From: Candidatus Tectimicrobiota bacterium
GTDB lineage: Bacteria > JACPSX01
Length of the DNA stretch: 6,012 nt
Reading direction: 5' to 3'
NCBI GenBank assembly: GCA_016193065.1
Contig: JACPSX010000134.1
Span: forward strand, 1 to 6,012
Part shown: positions 1-6,012 of the stretch, piece by piece
Layout of the letters: every line of letters begins with the position of its first letter
How positions within the stretch are numbered: position 1 is the stretch's first letter
Program-made: the position numbers and the translations under genes
The notes under the pieces: model-generated
The model's database searches: none
Told to the model about the DNA's origin: nothing
Seen by the model: only the letters and a program-made list of their open reading frames with translations

Positions 1-1877
1 ACTTGAGCCACATCAACCGTCTCGTGTACCGGCACACCGGCAGGTTCATGCTCCTGGACCTGGCCACCCAGAGGCACCTGGAGCTGGTTTCCTCGGCCAT
101 CGACGGCTCCTCGCGAGGGACCCTTCTTTCTGTTCTGGACCTCACCCGCACGGCCATGGGAGGCCGCAAGCTCCGGCACTGGATCTTGTTTCCCCTTCTC
201 GATCTATCCGAAGTCGGCGCCCGCCACGAGGCTGTGGAAGAACTGGTCGAAGACTTCCCCCGGCGCCGGGAAATCCGCAGCCATCTCGAGGCCATCCATG
301 ACTTCGAGCGGATTGTGAGCCGGGCCAACCTGGGAACCGTTAATGCCCGGGAACTATTGGCCTTGCGCAACTCGCTTAAAGTGTTCCCTGAGCTCCACCG
401 CTTTCTGATTCCGGCCCGCTTTCCGTTGCTAAAAGGAATGGGCGGCCGCTGGGACGATTGCACGGACCTGCACGGATTGCTCTCTACCGCGCTGGCCGAA
501 GATCCGCCGCTCACGCTTAGAGAAGGCGGTCTGATCCGGGAGGGCTACCACGCGGAATTGGACGAACTGCGCCACATCCGGCAGGAGGGCCGGGGGTGGA
601 TCGCCCGGATCGAGGCCAACGAGCGCACCCGCACCGGCATCTCTTCGCTCAAGGTGCGCCACAACAAAGTCTTCGGCTACTACATTGAGGTGACCAACAA
701 GTACCGTGACGCCGTTCCGGCAGACTACATCCGCAAGCAGACCCTGGTGGGTGCCGAACGCTTCATCACTCCTGAACTAAAGGAATATGAGGCCAAGGTC
801 CTGGGCGCGGAAGATCGGGCCCGGACCCTGGAATACGAAATCTTCCAGGAGATCCGCCTGCACGTGTCTGCCTGCACCCGCCGGCTCCAGGAGATGGGCG
901 GGATGATTGCCGAGCTGGATGTCCTGGCGAGCCTGGCGGAAGTCGCTCACAGCCGCCATTACACCCGCCCCACCATGACCCATGGAGACGCCCTGGAGAT
1001 CCGGCAGGGGCGCCACCCGGTCGTGGAGGCCGAGGGAACGGACGCACAGTTCATCCCCAACGACACTTTCCTCGACCCGAAAAGCCAGCAGATTGTCCTG
1101 CTCACGGGTCCCAACATGGCCGGCAAATCGACCTACCTGCGGCAGGTGGCCCTCATCACGCTGATGGCCCACATGGGCGGCTTCGTCCCCGCAGAGGAAG
1201 CAACCATCCCCCTCGTAGACCGGATCTTCACCCGGGTCGGAGCCCAGGATTATCTCATCAAAGGGCAAAGCACGTTCATGGTGGAGATGAGCGAGGCGGC
1301 CAACATCCTCCACAACGCCACCCCGAAAAGCCTGGTGATCCTGGACGAGATCGGCCGCGGCACCAGCACCTACGATGGCCTGAGCATTGCCTGGGCCATG
1401 GTGGAGTACCTGCACAACGAGGAAGGGAAGCAAGCCAAGACCCTGTTTGCGACCCACTACCATGAGCTCACGGAACTCTCCTCCCTATTCTCCAGAGTGC
1501 AGAATTTCACCTTCGCGGTCCGGGAATGGAAGGACCAGATTGTTTTCCTGCGCCGCCTGATTCCAGGCGGAGCGGACCGCAGCTATGGAATTCAGGTAGC
1601 CCGTCTGGCCGGGATCCCGCTCCCGGTCATTGCCCGCGCCAAAGAGGTTCTGGCCGGCCTTGAAGCCGCAGACGGGAAGAAACGCAGGCTTTCACCCGGC
1701 AGGTCCAAGGGCGGGAAAGAGCGCGAAGATGTCGAACAGCTTTCCCTGTTCAGTTCCGCTCCCGGGTCCTTGTTTGGGGAGATCCTGAGCCTGGACGTCG
1801 ATCGCCTGACCCCGGTGGAGGCACTGAACATCCTGAGCCAGTTGAAAGCCAAAGCCCAAGAACTGCGAGGAAGCTAA
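1..1877 (+). CDS. mutS: DNA mismatch repair protein MutS, C-terminal part (5' end outside window)
   Basis: MutS binds mispairs and, as an ATP-dependent sliding clamp, recruits MutL in the cytoplasm. The frame is open from the left edge (first full codon at base 3), so the gene is cut by the window. The 624 visible residues start in the core/lever region; the mismatch-reading domain with its Phe-x-Glu motif and the connector are missing, as expected since family members run about 850-880 residues. Visible motifs are Walker A GPNMAGKS near residue 369, the GQSTFMVEM signature, Walker B LVILDEIGRGTST near 444, and the ATHYHEL switch near 483. Near the C-terminus is QLSLF, which resembles the beta-clamp-binding motif of other MutS proteins, followed by the usual end with LTPVEALN. 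The stretch before GQST reads GAQDYL where GASDDL is more usual, a minor change. The next gene starts 2 bases after the stop, so the two are probably co-transcribed and translationally coupled. Confidence 0.97.
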   Translation, partial: LSHINRLVYRHTGRFMLLDLATQRHLELVSSAIDGSSRGTLLSVLDLTRTAMGGRKLRHWILFPLLDLSEVGARHEAVEELVEDFPRRREIRSHLEAIHDFERIVSRANLGTVNARELLALRNSLKVFPELHRFLIPARFPLLKGMGGRWDDCTDLHGLLSTALAEDPPLTLREGGLIREGYHAELDELRHIRQEGRGWIARIEANERTRTGISSLKVRHNKVFGYYIEVTNKYRDAVPADYIRKQTLVGAERFITPELKEYEAKVLGAEDRARTLEYEIFQEIRLHVSACTRRLQEMGGMIAELDVLASLAEVAHSRHYTRPTMTHGDALEIRQGRHPVVEAEGTDAQFIPNDTFLDPKSQQIVLLTGPNMAGKSTYLRQVALITLMAHMGGFVPAEEATIPLVDRIFTRVGAQDYLIKGQSTFMVEMSEAANILHNATPKSLVILDEIGRGTSTYDGLSIAWAMVEYLHNEEGKQAKTLFATHYHELTELSSLFSRVQNFTFAVREWKDQIVFLRRLIPGGADRSYGIQVARLAGIPLPVIARAKEVLAGLEAADGKKRRLSPGRSKGGKEREDVEQLSLFSSAPGSLFGEILSLDVDRLTPVEALNILSQLKAKAQELRGS

Positions 1878-1879
1878 GA

Positions 1880-3049
1880 GTGGAACTCTCCTGCCCTCAG
1901 TGCGCCACTCGTTACCGAGCGAGCGAGGAAAAAATCCCCCCCGGAGGGGGGAAAGTCCGCTGCCCCAAATGCGAGGCCATGATCGTCATCGATCCTCAAA
2001 CGGTTGCCCCCGGTGCCCAGGAGTCCCTCGCAGAACCGGAAGGAAAGCCCCCGGAAGAGATTCTCTCCGAAGAGACTGCGGACACGGAGAGCGTCAGTGC
2101 CGAGCCAGGAGAAAGCGCTCAGGAAGTCCAGCCGGAAGGCGATGCCGTTGCCGTCGCACCGGATGTGGCGGGAGCTCCTTCGGCTGGGGCAGGCGAGGAG
2201 ACGGATTTCCTGTCCTCTTCTCTCGCGGAGCAAGAAGAGCAACAGGACGAAGCCGGAACGATCCCTGCGCCTCCCGCCACCGCGCAGGAAGAACCACGGG
2301 AAGAAGAGGGAGAGCCCTCCGAACCTCCCCTGGCAGTGCAGGAAGAAGGACAGAAAGCAGATAGTGTGTCCCTCTCCCTGGCGGAGGAGCTCCCCCCGGA
2401 AGAGCCAGCCCTGCGGCAGGAGCCTGAAGAAGAAAAAACGGGGCATACCCGCGCCGGGATGAGGAGGTGGGCGAAACGCTTCAAGGATCGACTCCCGCGC
2501 GGCGGCCGGATTCCGAGACCTCTTGGATTGGGCCTGGCCGCCGCTTTCCTGGCCGCTGTGGCAGTCATCCTGTGGCAGTCCGCGCCGACTCGCGGTCCCC
2601 AGGCGCCGGCCCAGAGGATGACATCTTCTCCGTCCGGCCAGCCTCCTGCTTCTTCCGTCCCTCCCAGCAGTCCCCAGCAGCCTTTGCCCCCGGGGAAAGA
2701 ACCGGCCCTCACCCAGCCTCCGGAATCCCTTCCTGTGACTCCCGCGGGTCCTCTCTATCCGCTGGAGCCGTTTCTGGTCCCCTTGACGACCGGGGCCAAA
2801 GAGGATCGCTTCCTGAAAGTGACCATGGCCCTGGAGCTCTCCAGCGGACAGGTCTCCCTCGAGCTTGACGACAGGCTGACCACGGTTCGAGAACAGGTCC
2901 TGGCGGTCTTGAATTCCCGGACTCTGTCCTCGTTTCTGAACCTGGAAGGCAAGAACCAGCTTCGCAGCGACCTGATCCGGTCCATAAACCAGCAACTGTC
3001 CACGGGCGCGGTTCGCAATCTTTACTTCACCGAGTTTATCGTTCTCTAG
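1880..3049 (+). CDS. Zinc-ribbon, single-pass membrane protein with C-terminal FliL-like domain
   Basis: The 389-residue protein has four parts. Residues 1-38 form an MJ0042-type zinc ribbon with Cys5, Cys8, Cys28 and Cys31 in two CxxC knuckles. Residues 40-195 are acidic, rich in Glu and Pro, and probably disordered. A basic stretch (RRWAKRFKDRLPRGGR) precedes a membrane helix at about 214-232, which by the positive-inside rule leaves the zinc ribbon in the cytoplasm. After a Pro/Ser/Gln linker, residues 292-389 resemble the outer domain of FliL (YPLEPFLVPL, FLKVTMALEL, VREQVLAVLNSRT, and a closing YFTEFIVL). FliL stabilises flagellar stators, but no flagellar gene is visible here, so that role is not implied. 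The start is GTG at 1880; AGGA at 1868-1871, inside the end of mutS, is a well-spaced ribosome site. The domain reading is confident; the function is unknown. Confidence 0.85.
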   Translation: MELSCPQCATRYRASEEKIPPGGGKVRCPKCEAMIVIDPQTVAPGAQESLAEPEGKPPEEILSEETADTESVSAEPGESAQEVQPEGDAVAVAPDVAGAPSAGAGEETDFLSSSLAEQEEQQDEAGTIPAPPATAQEEPREEEGEPSEPPLAVQEEGQKADSVSLSLAEELPPEEPALRQEPEEEKTGHTRAGMRRWAKRFKDRLPRGGRIPRPLGLGLAAAFLAAVAVILWQSAPTRGPQAPAQRMTSSPSGQPPASSVPPSSPQQPLPPGKEPALTQPPESLPVTPAGPLYPLEPFLVPLTTGAKEDRFLKVTMALELSSGQVSLELDDRLTTVREQVLAVLNSRTLSSFLNLEGKNQLRSDLIRSINQQLSTGAVRNLYFTEFIVL

Positions 3050-3069
3050 GCCGGGGAGGGGAGTTAAAG

Positions 3070-3096
3070 TTGCGAGGAGGGGATACCTGGTATAAT
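3070..3096 (+). promoter_or_regulatory. Sigma70-type extended -10 promoter
   Basis: A perfect TATAAT lies at 3091-3096, with TG one base upstream (3088-3089), which is an extended -10 element. The best -35 is TTGCGA at 3070-3075, only 15 bases away, so the extended -10 probably carries most of the activity. The predicted start near 3103 leaves a leader of roughly 17 bases before the ATG at 3120. It lies between two same-strand genes and would drive the small membrane protein and possibly the structured region and tRNA beyond it. Confidence 0.65.
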
Positions 3097-3119
3097 CTTA
3101 AGGAAGGAAAGGGGTAATC

Positions 3120-3278
3120 ATGTCTTCCCGGTTCGTCGAAATCGTTATTTACCTGATCCTGGCGTTTGTGTTTCTCATCCTGGGGCTCAACTCCGACCAG
3201 GGCAGCATCCAACTGCTCCTCTTCCTGCTGACGGCCCTTTTCTTCTTCGCCATGTTCCGGCCCCGGCAGAGCTCGTAA
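3120..3278 (+). CDS. Small two-helix membrane protein, unknown function
   Basis: This is a 52-residue reading frame starting with ATG at 3120 and ending in TAA. A purine-rich ribosome site (GGAAAGGGG) sits about 5 bases upstream, and the extended -10 promoter lies just before that. The protein is almost entirely two hydrophobic segments, roughly residues 6-23 (VEIVIYLILAFVFLILGL) and 30-46 (IQLLLFLLTALFFFAMF). A short polar turn NSDQG joins them and a basic tail RPRQSS follows, so it should insert in the inner membrane as a helical hairpin. I recognise no family and see no catalytic residues. Promoter, ribosome site and clean topology together support a real gene. The long opposite-strand frame over the same bases looks like its shadow. 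Confidence 0.65.
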   Translation: MSSRFVEIVIYLILAFVFLILGLNSDQGSIQLLLFLLTALFFFAMFRPRQSS

Positions 3279-3786
3279 TCGCGTGCGGCGAGAAGGCTGA
3301 AGAGATGCGAGACCGGGGTGCCCCTTGGGGCTCCAGTAAACTTTTGCACGAGGGGGCGATTTAGGATCGGTTGCTTTTCGCGTGCGGAGAGGTCAGGTCT
3401 CCGGGGGTGCGGCGCCTGCAAAACTTTAAGTCGCCCTACGGGGCACACCCGGTCTCTTCTGGCAACCCCGTTAAGGTTGCCTGCGGGGGTTACCTTCTCG
3501 GAGGAGAAAGCACCGAGGGGACTGTCCTTCCGTCCGGAGCGAAACTGCCGGGAGCAGCGGGGGAACCCACCGGGAGCGGCCAGGGAAGGGAAACCGCGCA
3601 GCCAAGACGCGCTTGCAGATAGCTGAAGCATTTAACGGGGCGGTAGCGGAGGGTTCCCACCCTGGGCGCCCCGTAAGGGTCCGTTGCGGGAGGCGTGGAG
3701 CGTAGGGCGGAAGACAGTCACTTGCTACAAGTCCGTAATGGGTATTGACAGAACGGGTCCGATCGGGTAATAGGAAGAACCTTCGT
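3279..3786 (+). ncRNA. Candidate structured noncoding RNA region of unknown type
   Basis: About 500 bases carry no gene I can defend; several frames are open only because stops are rare in GC-rich DNA, and their translations resemble nothing. Inverted repeats are dense: 3317-3334 (CCCC/GGGG stem); TTTTGCA 3342-3348 with TGCAAAA 3417-3423; GGAGA/TCTCC 3386-3402; CCGGGGGTG 3401-3409 with CACACCCGG 3444-3452 (one mismatch); GGCAACC/GGTTGCC 3461-3481; CTCGG/CCGAG 3497-3517; an 8-pair stem ACGGGGCG/CGCCCCGT 3635-3674 enclosing AGGGT/ACCCT; and ACTTG/CAAGT 3720-3732. A 10-base direct repeat TCGCGTGCGG occurs at 3279 and 3378. Being downstream of a strong promoter and ending at a tRNA, it would be transcribed. 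I compared it by eye with RNase P RNA, tmRNA, SRP RNA and group I/II introns and found none of their diagnostic motifs. It may be a new RNA, a long leader, or merely GC-rich spacer. Boundaries are those of the gene-free gap. Confidence 0.35.
3745..3773 (+). promoter_or_regulatory. Possible tRNA/tilS promoter
   Basis: A consensus -35 hexamer TTGACA is at 3745-3750. Seventeen bases downstream the best -10 is TAATAG (3768-3773), which matches only three of six consensus positions. Initiation near 3780 would fall just upstream of the tRNA, the expected place for a tRNA promoter. The weak -10 keeps confidence low; the tRNA could instead be processed from a transcript begun at 3103. Confidence 0.3.
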
Positions 3787-3863
3787 GGCGGTGTAGCTCA
3801 GCTGGTTAGAGCATGCGGCTCATATCCGCAGTGTCCGGGGTTCAAGTCCCTGCACCGCCACCA
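3787..3863 (+). tRNA. tRNA with CAT anticodon, probably elongator tRNA-Met
   Basis: A complete 77-base cloverleaf with encoded CCA. The acceptor stem GGCGGTG (3787-3793) pairs perfectly with CACCGCC (3853-3859), followed by discriminator A3860 and CCA 3861-3863. The D arm is GCTC/GAGC around AGCTGGTTA. The anticodon stem is TGCGG/CCGCA with loop CTCATAT, placing CAT at 3821-3823. The T arm is CGGGG/CCCTG with loop TTCAAGT. CAT is used by initiator Met, elongator Met and Ile2 tRNAs. The paired first acceptor base excludes a typical initiator, and the GGCGGTGTAGCTCAG start resembles known elongator tRNA-Met genes, such as that of Bacillus subtilis, more than tRNA-Ile2. Because tilS, the enzyme acting on CAT tRNA-Ile2, begins 16 bases later, the Ile2 identity should be formally excluded. 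Confidence 0.95.
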
Positions 3864-3879
3864 ACTCATCCTTAGGATC

Positions 3880-5307
3880 ATGCCATTCTCCGCGTTTCTG
3901 GAGAAAGTGTTCCGGACCATCACCCGCCATGGGCTTGTCGTCCGCGGCGACCGGGTCCTCGTGGCCGTCTCCGGCGGACCGGACTCCATGGCTTTGCTGG
4001 AAAGCCTCTACCTGCTGCGAGAAAGGCTCTCCATAAGCCTCTCCGTAGCCCATCTCGACCACGCGCTGCGCGGATCTGAATCTGCGAGAGACGCCCGTTT
4101 CGTGCAGTCCGAGGCAGAGAAGCGCGGGCTGCCTTTCGTTGGTGGAAAAGAAGACGTCATTGCCTTCCGCAAAACCCGGCGCTGCTCCCTTGAGGAGGCG
4201 GCCCGAGAAGTCCGCTACCGCTTTCTTCGGGACTCGGCCGCCTCTCTGGGAGCGCAACGGATCGCACTGGGACACACGGCCAGCGACCAGGCCGAAACGG
4301 TTCTCCTAAATCTCTTGCGGGGAAGCGGCCGCCGGGGGCTGGCCGGCATGCCGGCTGTCCGCCAGGGCGTCTGGATCCGTCCTCTGCTGAACTGCCTGCG
4401 AGCCGAGGTGGAGGACTTTCTGAAGGAGCAGGGAATCCCTTTTGTCCTGGATCCGACAAACGCACTGCGGGTGTACCGGAGAAACCGGATCCGGCACGAC
4501 CTCCTGCCGAAGATGGAAGAAGAGTTTGGTCCGGGCGTGACCCGGGCTTTGGCCCGCAGCGCAGAACTTTTGGCGAGGGAAGAAGAATTTCTGGAAGCCC
4601 GGGCCCGAGAGGCCCTAAGAGATGTGGCGCAGGAAAATTTCACTCGGGGAATCGCGCTGCGCCTGGAAAAGCTCCAACACTATCCTCTGCCAATTCGCAG
4701 CCGGGTCCTGCGCCTGGCCGCCGGAGAGGCAGGGCTGCTCGGGGCGCTGACGTTCAGGCAGGTGGAAAGTCTCCTGAATCTCGCCGGAGGCACGGATCCC
4801 AGCGGGGAAGTGGCCCTGCCCCGAGGCCTCAGGGCGCAGCGGGAGTACGGCCTCCTGCACATCACTGTGCCTGTAAACACGCCGGAGAACGTCGAGCCCT
4901 CCGAGCTGCCAATGCCGGGAGTGCTGGAACTCCCCTGGTGCCGGACTCGCCTGATCGTCTCCCTGGTGGAGAGAGGAACAACGGACTTATCCCAATTGAC
5001 CGCCATGGAGGCTCTCTTTGACGCCGAGGCGCTGGTCTACCCCTTACGAGTGAGAAATCGGGCTCCCGGAGACCGATTTGAGCCTCTGGGGGGACCCGGA
5101 GGGAAAAAGCTGAAAGAGTATTTCATCGACGAAAAGATTCCCCGCCGGCGGCGTGATTTCATCCCGCTGGTCCTTAGCGGGGAGCGCATCCTCTGGGTGG
5201 TCGGGCGCCGCCTCTCTTCCTGGGCTCGGCCGACCGGGAGAACCCGGCACCTGCTAAGGATCCGCGCCGAGATCATGGACACGGCAGTCTCAGGAGACGG
5301 GAAATGA
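3880..5307 (+). CDS. tilS: tRNA(Ile)-lysidine synthase TilS
   Basis: TilS is a cytoplasmic ATP-dependent enzyme that joins lysine to C34 of tRNA-Ile2 (anticodon CAT), making lysidine; this switches both charging and reading from Met/AUG to Ile/AUA. The protein has 475 residues, normal for the family. The N-terminal PP-loop ATPase shows VAVSGGPDS (28-36), AHLDHALRG (57-65) and LGHTASDQAETVLLNLLRGSG (130-150). The conserved DPTN...YRRNRIRHDLLP lies at 191-210. The C-terminal substrate-binding domain shows VRNRAPGDRF, GKKLKEYFIDEKIP and the DFIPLV...ILWVVG ending at about 391-442. An in-frame extension upstream reads through the tRNA and is not coding, so I start at ATG 3880, with AGGA a few bases before it. 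The gene starts 16 bases after the tRNA CCA and overlaps hpt by ATGA at its end. Confidence 0.96.
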   Translation: MPFSAFLEKVFRTITRHGLVVRGDRVLVAVSGGPDSMALLESLYLLRERLSISLSVAHLDHALRGSESARDARFVQSEAEKRGLPFVGGKEDVIAFRKTRRCSLEEAAREVRYRFLRDSAASLGAQRIALGHTASDQAETVLLNLLRGSGRRGLAGMPAVRQGVWIRPLLNCLRAEVEDFLKEQGIPFVLDPTNALRVYRRNRIRHDLLPKMEEEFGPGVTRALARSAELLAREEEFLEARAREALRDVAQENFTRGIALRLEKLQHYPLPIRSRVLRLAAGEAGLLGALTFRQVESLLNLAGGTDPSGEVALPRGLRAQREYGLLHITVPVNTPENVEPSELPMPGVLELPWCRTRLIVSLVERGTTDLSQLTAMEALFDAEALVYPLRVRNRAPGDRFEPLGGPGGKKLKEYFIDEKIPRRRRDFIPLVLSGERILWVVGRRLSSWARPTGRTRHLLRIRAEIMDTAVSGDGK

Positions 5308-5852
5308 GCAACGAGTGGGAAGTCTTAATCAGCGCAGAGGCCCTGCAGCGGCGGGTTCGGGAGCTGGGTGAAGCAATCTCCCGTGACTATGCAGGCCGGG
5401 AGCCTCTGCTCGTGGGGATACTGCGGGGCGCCTGGGTTTTTCTAGCCGATCTGGTCCGCTGCATCTCCATCCCCATCCGCTGTGACTTCATGGGAGTGTC
5501 CAGCTACGGTCCCCAGACGGAAAGCCAGGGGCTGGTTCGGATCACCTCGGACCTGAGCGAGCCGGTCACGGGCCAAGACCTCCTCGTGGTGGAGGACATC
5601 GTGGACACGGGTCTCACCATTGATTACCTGCTCCGCAACCTGTCCGCCCGCCGCCCCCGGACCCTGAAAATCTGCACATTACTCAACAAACCGGACCGCC
5701 GCCGGGTGGAAATCCCCCTGGATTACGTGGGCTTCAACATTCCCAGCTGTTTTGTCATTGGCTACGGTCTCGATTACAACCAGCATCATCGAGAGCTCCC
5801 TTTCATTGCCACTCTCCCTCCCTCCGCCCTCTCTGTCAGTCCACCGGGATGA
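5304..5852 (+). CDS. hpt: Hypoxanthine (guanine) phosphoribosyltransferase
   Basis: This purine-salvage enzyme converts hypoxanthine or guanine plus PRPP to IMP or GMP in the cytoplasm. Its 182 residues are the usual size for the bacterial type. The PRPP-binding signature VVEDIVDTGLTI is at 95-106. Other family marks are the LRG turn at 40-42, the flexible-loop segment DFMGVSSYG near 61-69 with downstream T and S, LLNKPDRR at 126-133, and YVGFNIP followed by YGLDYNQHHRELPFIATL near 141-171. The segment after YGLDY is less typical (NQHHRELPFI where AEKYRNLPYI is common), and a short Pro/Ser tail follows; neither suggests loss of function. ATG 5304 overlaps the tilS stop by ATGA, indicating translational coupling; GGAGACGG within the end of tilS provides the ribosome site. 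tilS next to hpt is a known bacterial arrangement, often followed by ftsH. Confidence 0.95.
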   Translation: MSNEWEVLISAEALQRRVRELGEAISRDYAGREPLLVGILRGAWVFLADLVRCISIPIRCDFMGVSSYGPQTESQGLVRITSDLSEPVTGQDLLVVEDIVDTGLTIDYLLRNLSARRPRTLKICTLLNKPDRRRVEIPLDYVGFNIPSCFVIGYGLDYNQHHRELPFIATLPPSALSVSPPG

Positions 5853-5909
5853 CCTCATGAATGCCGTTCCCCAATCGGCGGAGAAAGCCCTTGCGGGGAG
5901 GATTTGTTA

Positions 5910-5938
5910 TTGTCAAACAACCAGGGCTATGTTACACT
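5910..5938 (+). promoter_or_regulatory. Sigma70-type promoter for the gene beyond the right edge
   Basis: TTGTCA (5910-5915, five of six matches to the -35 consensus) is followed after exactly 17 bases by TACACT (5933-5938, four of six matches to the -10 consensus). It lies in the gap after hpt, where local A+T rises, and points toward the right edge. Initiation is predicted near 5945. The served gene is not identifiable: the only ATG after the start site is at 6005, with two codons visible and no clear ribosome site. Genomes with tilS-hpt often have ftsH next, but nothing seen here confirms that. Confidence 0.55.
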
Positions 5939-5951
5939 CCATGCGGGAGTT

Positions 5952-5996
5952 ACTCTAAGGAGAGCCAATTATTTTCGGGACTTAGAGAAACTCTCC
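5952..5996 (+). promoter_or_regulatory. Leader with competing inverted repeats that can mask AAGGAG
   Basis: In the predicted leader, CTCTAAG (5953-5959) is the exact complement of CTTAGAG (5981-5987), and GGAGAG (5959-5964) is the exact complement of CTCTCC (5991-5996). Short local hairpins CTCT/AGAG are also possible within each half, so several exclusive folds exist. The purine-rich AAGGAG (5957-5962) lies inside these pairs, but no ATG, GTG or TTG follows at normal spacing, so it may not be a true ribosome site. Regulation is inferred only. Confidence 0.25.
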
Positions 5997-6012
5997 AAAG
6001 ACCCATGGCAAG

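Noticed and set aside
1874-2995. Long minus-strand open frame opposite the zinc-ribbon/FliL-like gene.
   Set aside because: It mirrors the GC-rich coding strand, its product is Arg/Gly/Phe-rich with no domain, while the plus-strand frame has clear domains.
3352-3375. GGGGGCGATTTAGGAT resembles the 5' end of tmRNA (ssrA).
   Set aside because: The invariant TTCGAC that follows in tmRNA is missing, no convincing tag-peptide frame follows, and no matching acceptor strand with a T arm and CCA occurs downstream; the only CCA end belongs to the complete tRNA at 3787.
3318-3631. Open frames on both strands in the structured region (for example 3318-3626 plus, 3371-3622 plus, and 3149-3631 minus).
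   Set aside because: They overlap each other in different frames, have no convincing ribosome sites, low-complexity Arg/Gly/Pro-rich translations and no recognisable motif; the minus-strand frame also runs opposite the better-supported 52-residue gene.
3490-3765. ACAGAAC near 3749 and GGAGAAAG near 3503 loosely recall the conserved ends of RNase P RNA.
   Set aside because: The near-universal GAGGAAAGTCC and GGTAAGAGC elements are absent, and the bases after ACAGAAC do not match the conserved P4 strand.
3290-3780. Many GGA triplets suggesting a CsrB/RsmZ-like sponge RNA.
   Set aside because: The sequence is G-rich overall, so many GGA are expected, and they are not consistently placed in hairpin loops.
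3745-3879. N-terminal extension of tilS by 45 residues from an upstream in-frame start.
   Set aside because: The extension translates the tRNA gene; homologous TilS proteins begin near ATG 3880.
5888-5912. CCC-TTGC-GGG hairpin followed by T-rich sequence as a terminator for hpt.
   Set aside because: The stem is only three or four pairs and the T-rich stretch begins several bases later and is interrupted, so it is too weak to call.

Overview
This is a GC-rich stretch of bacterial chromosome with every supported gene on the plus strand. The organism looks Gram-negative and is plausibly a member of the former Deltaproteobacteria (Desulfobacterota) or a related phylum. That is an inference from three things: an MJ0042-type zinc ribbon on a membrane protein with a FliL-like outer domain, the order tRNA-CAT / tilS / hpt, and the base composition. 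Nothing in the window fixes the taxon.

Layout. Positions 1-1877 hold the C-terminal two thirds of the mismatch-repair ATPase MutS. Two bases later a GTG opens a 389-residue membrane protein (1880-3049): N-terminal four-cysteine zinc ribbon, long acidic/proline linker, one membrane helix, and a C-terminal FliL-like domain. A very good extended -10 promoter (TATAAT at 3091) drives a 52-residue double-helix membrane protein (3120-3278) that I do not recognise. From 3279 to 3786 about 500 bases contain no convincing gene but many strong inverted repeats. I cannot match this stretch to RNase P RNA, tmRNA, SRP RNA, a self-splicing intron or a riboswitch, and I report it as a candidate structured RNA. 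A complete tRNA with anticodon CAT and encoded CCA follows (3787-3863). Only 16 bases separate it from tilS (3880-5307), which overlaps hpt (5304-5852) by ATGA. The last 160 bases hold a second promoter (TTGTCA-17-TACACT) and a leader with competing inverted repeats; the gene it serves lies outside the window.

Functional reading. The informational genes are ordinary: mutS (mismatch repair), a CAT tRNA, tilS (which makes lysidine at the CAT anticodon of tRNA-Ile2 so that AUA is read as Ile), and hpt (purine salvage). The tRNA-tilS-hpt block is probably one transcript. The parts worth a second look are the zinc-ribbon/FliL-like fusion, the small membrane protein with its own strong promoter, the unexplained structured region between that gene and the tRNA, and the terminal leader whose purine-rich AAGGAG can be masked.
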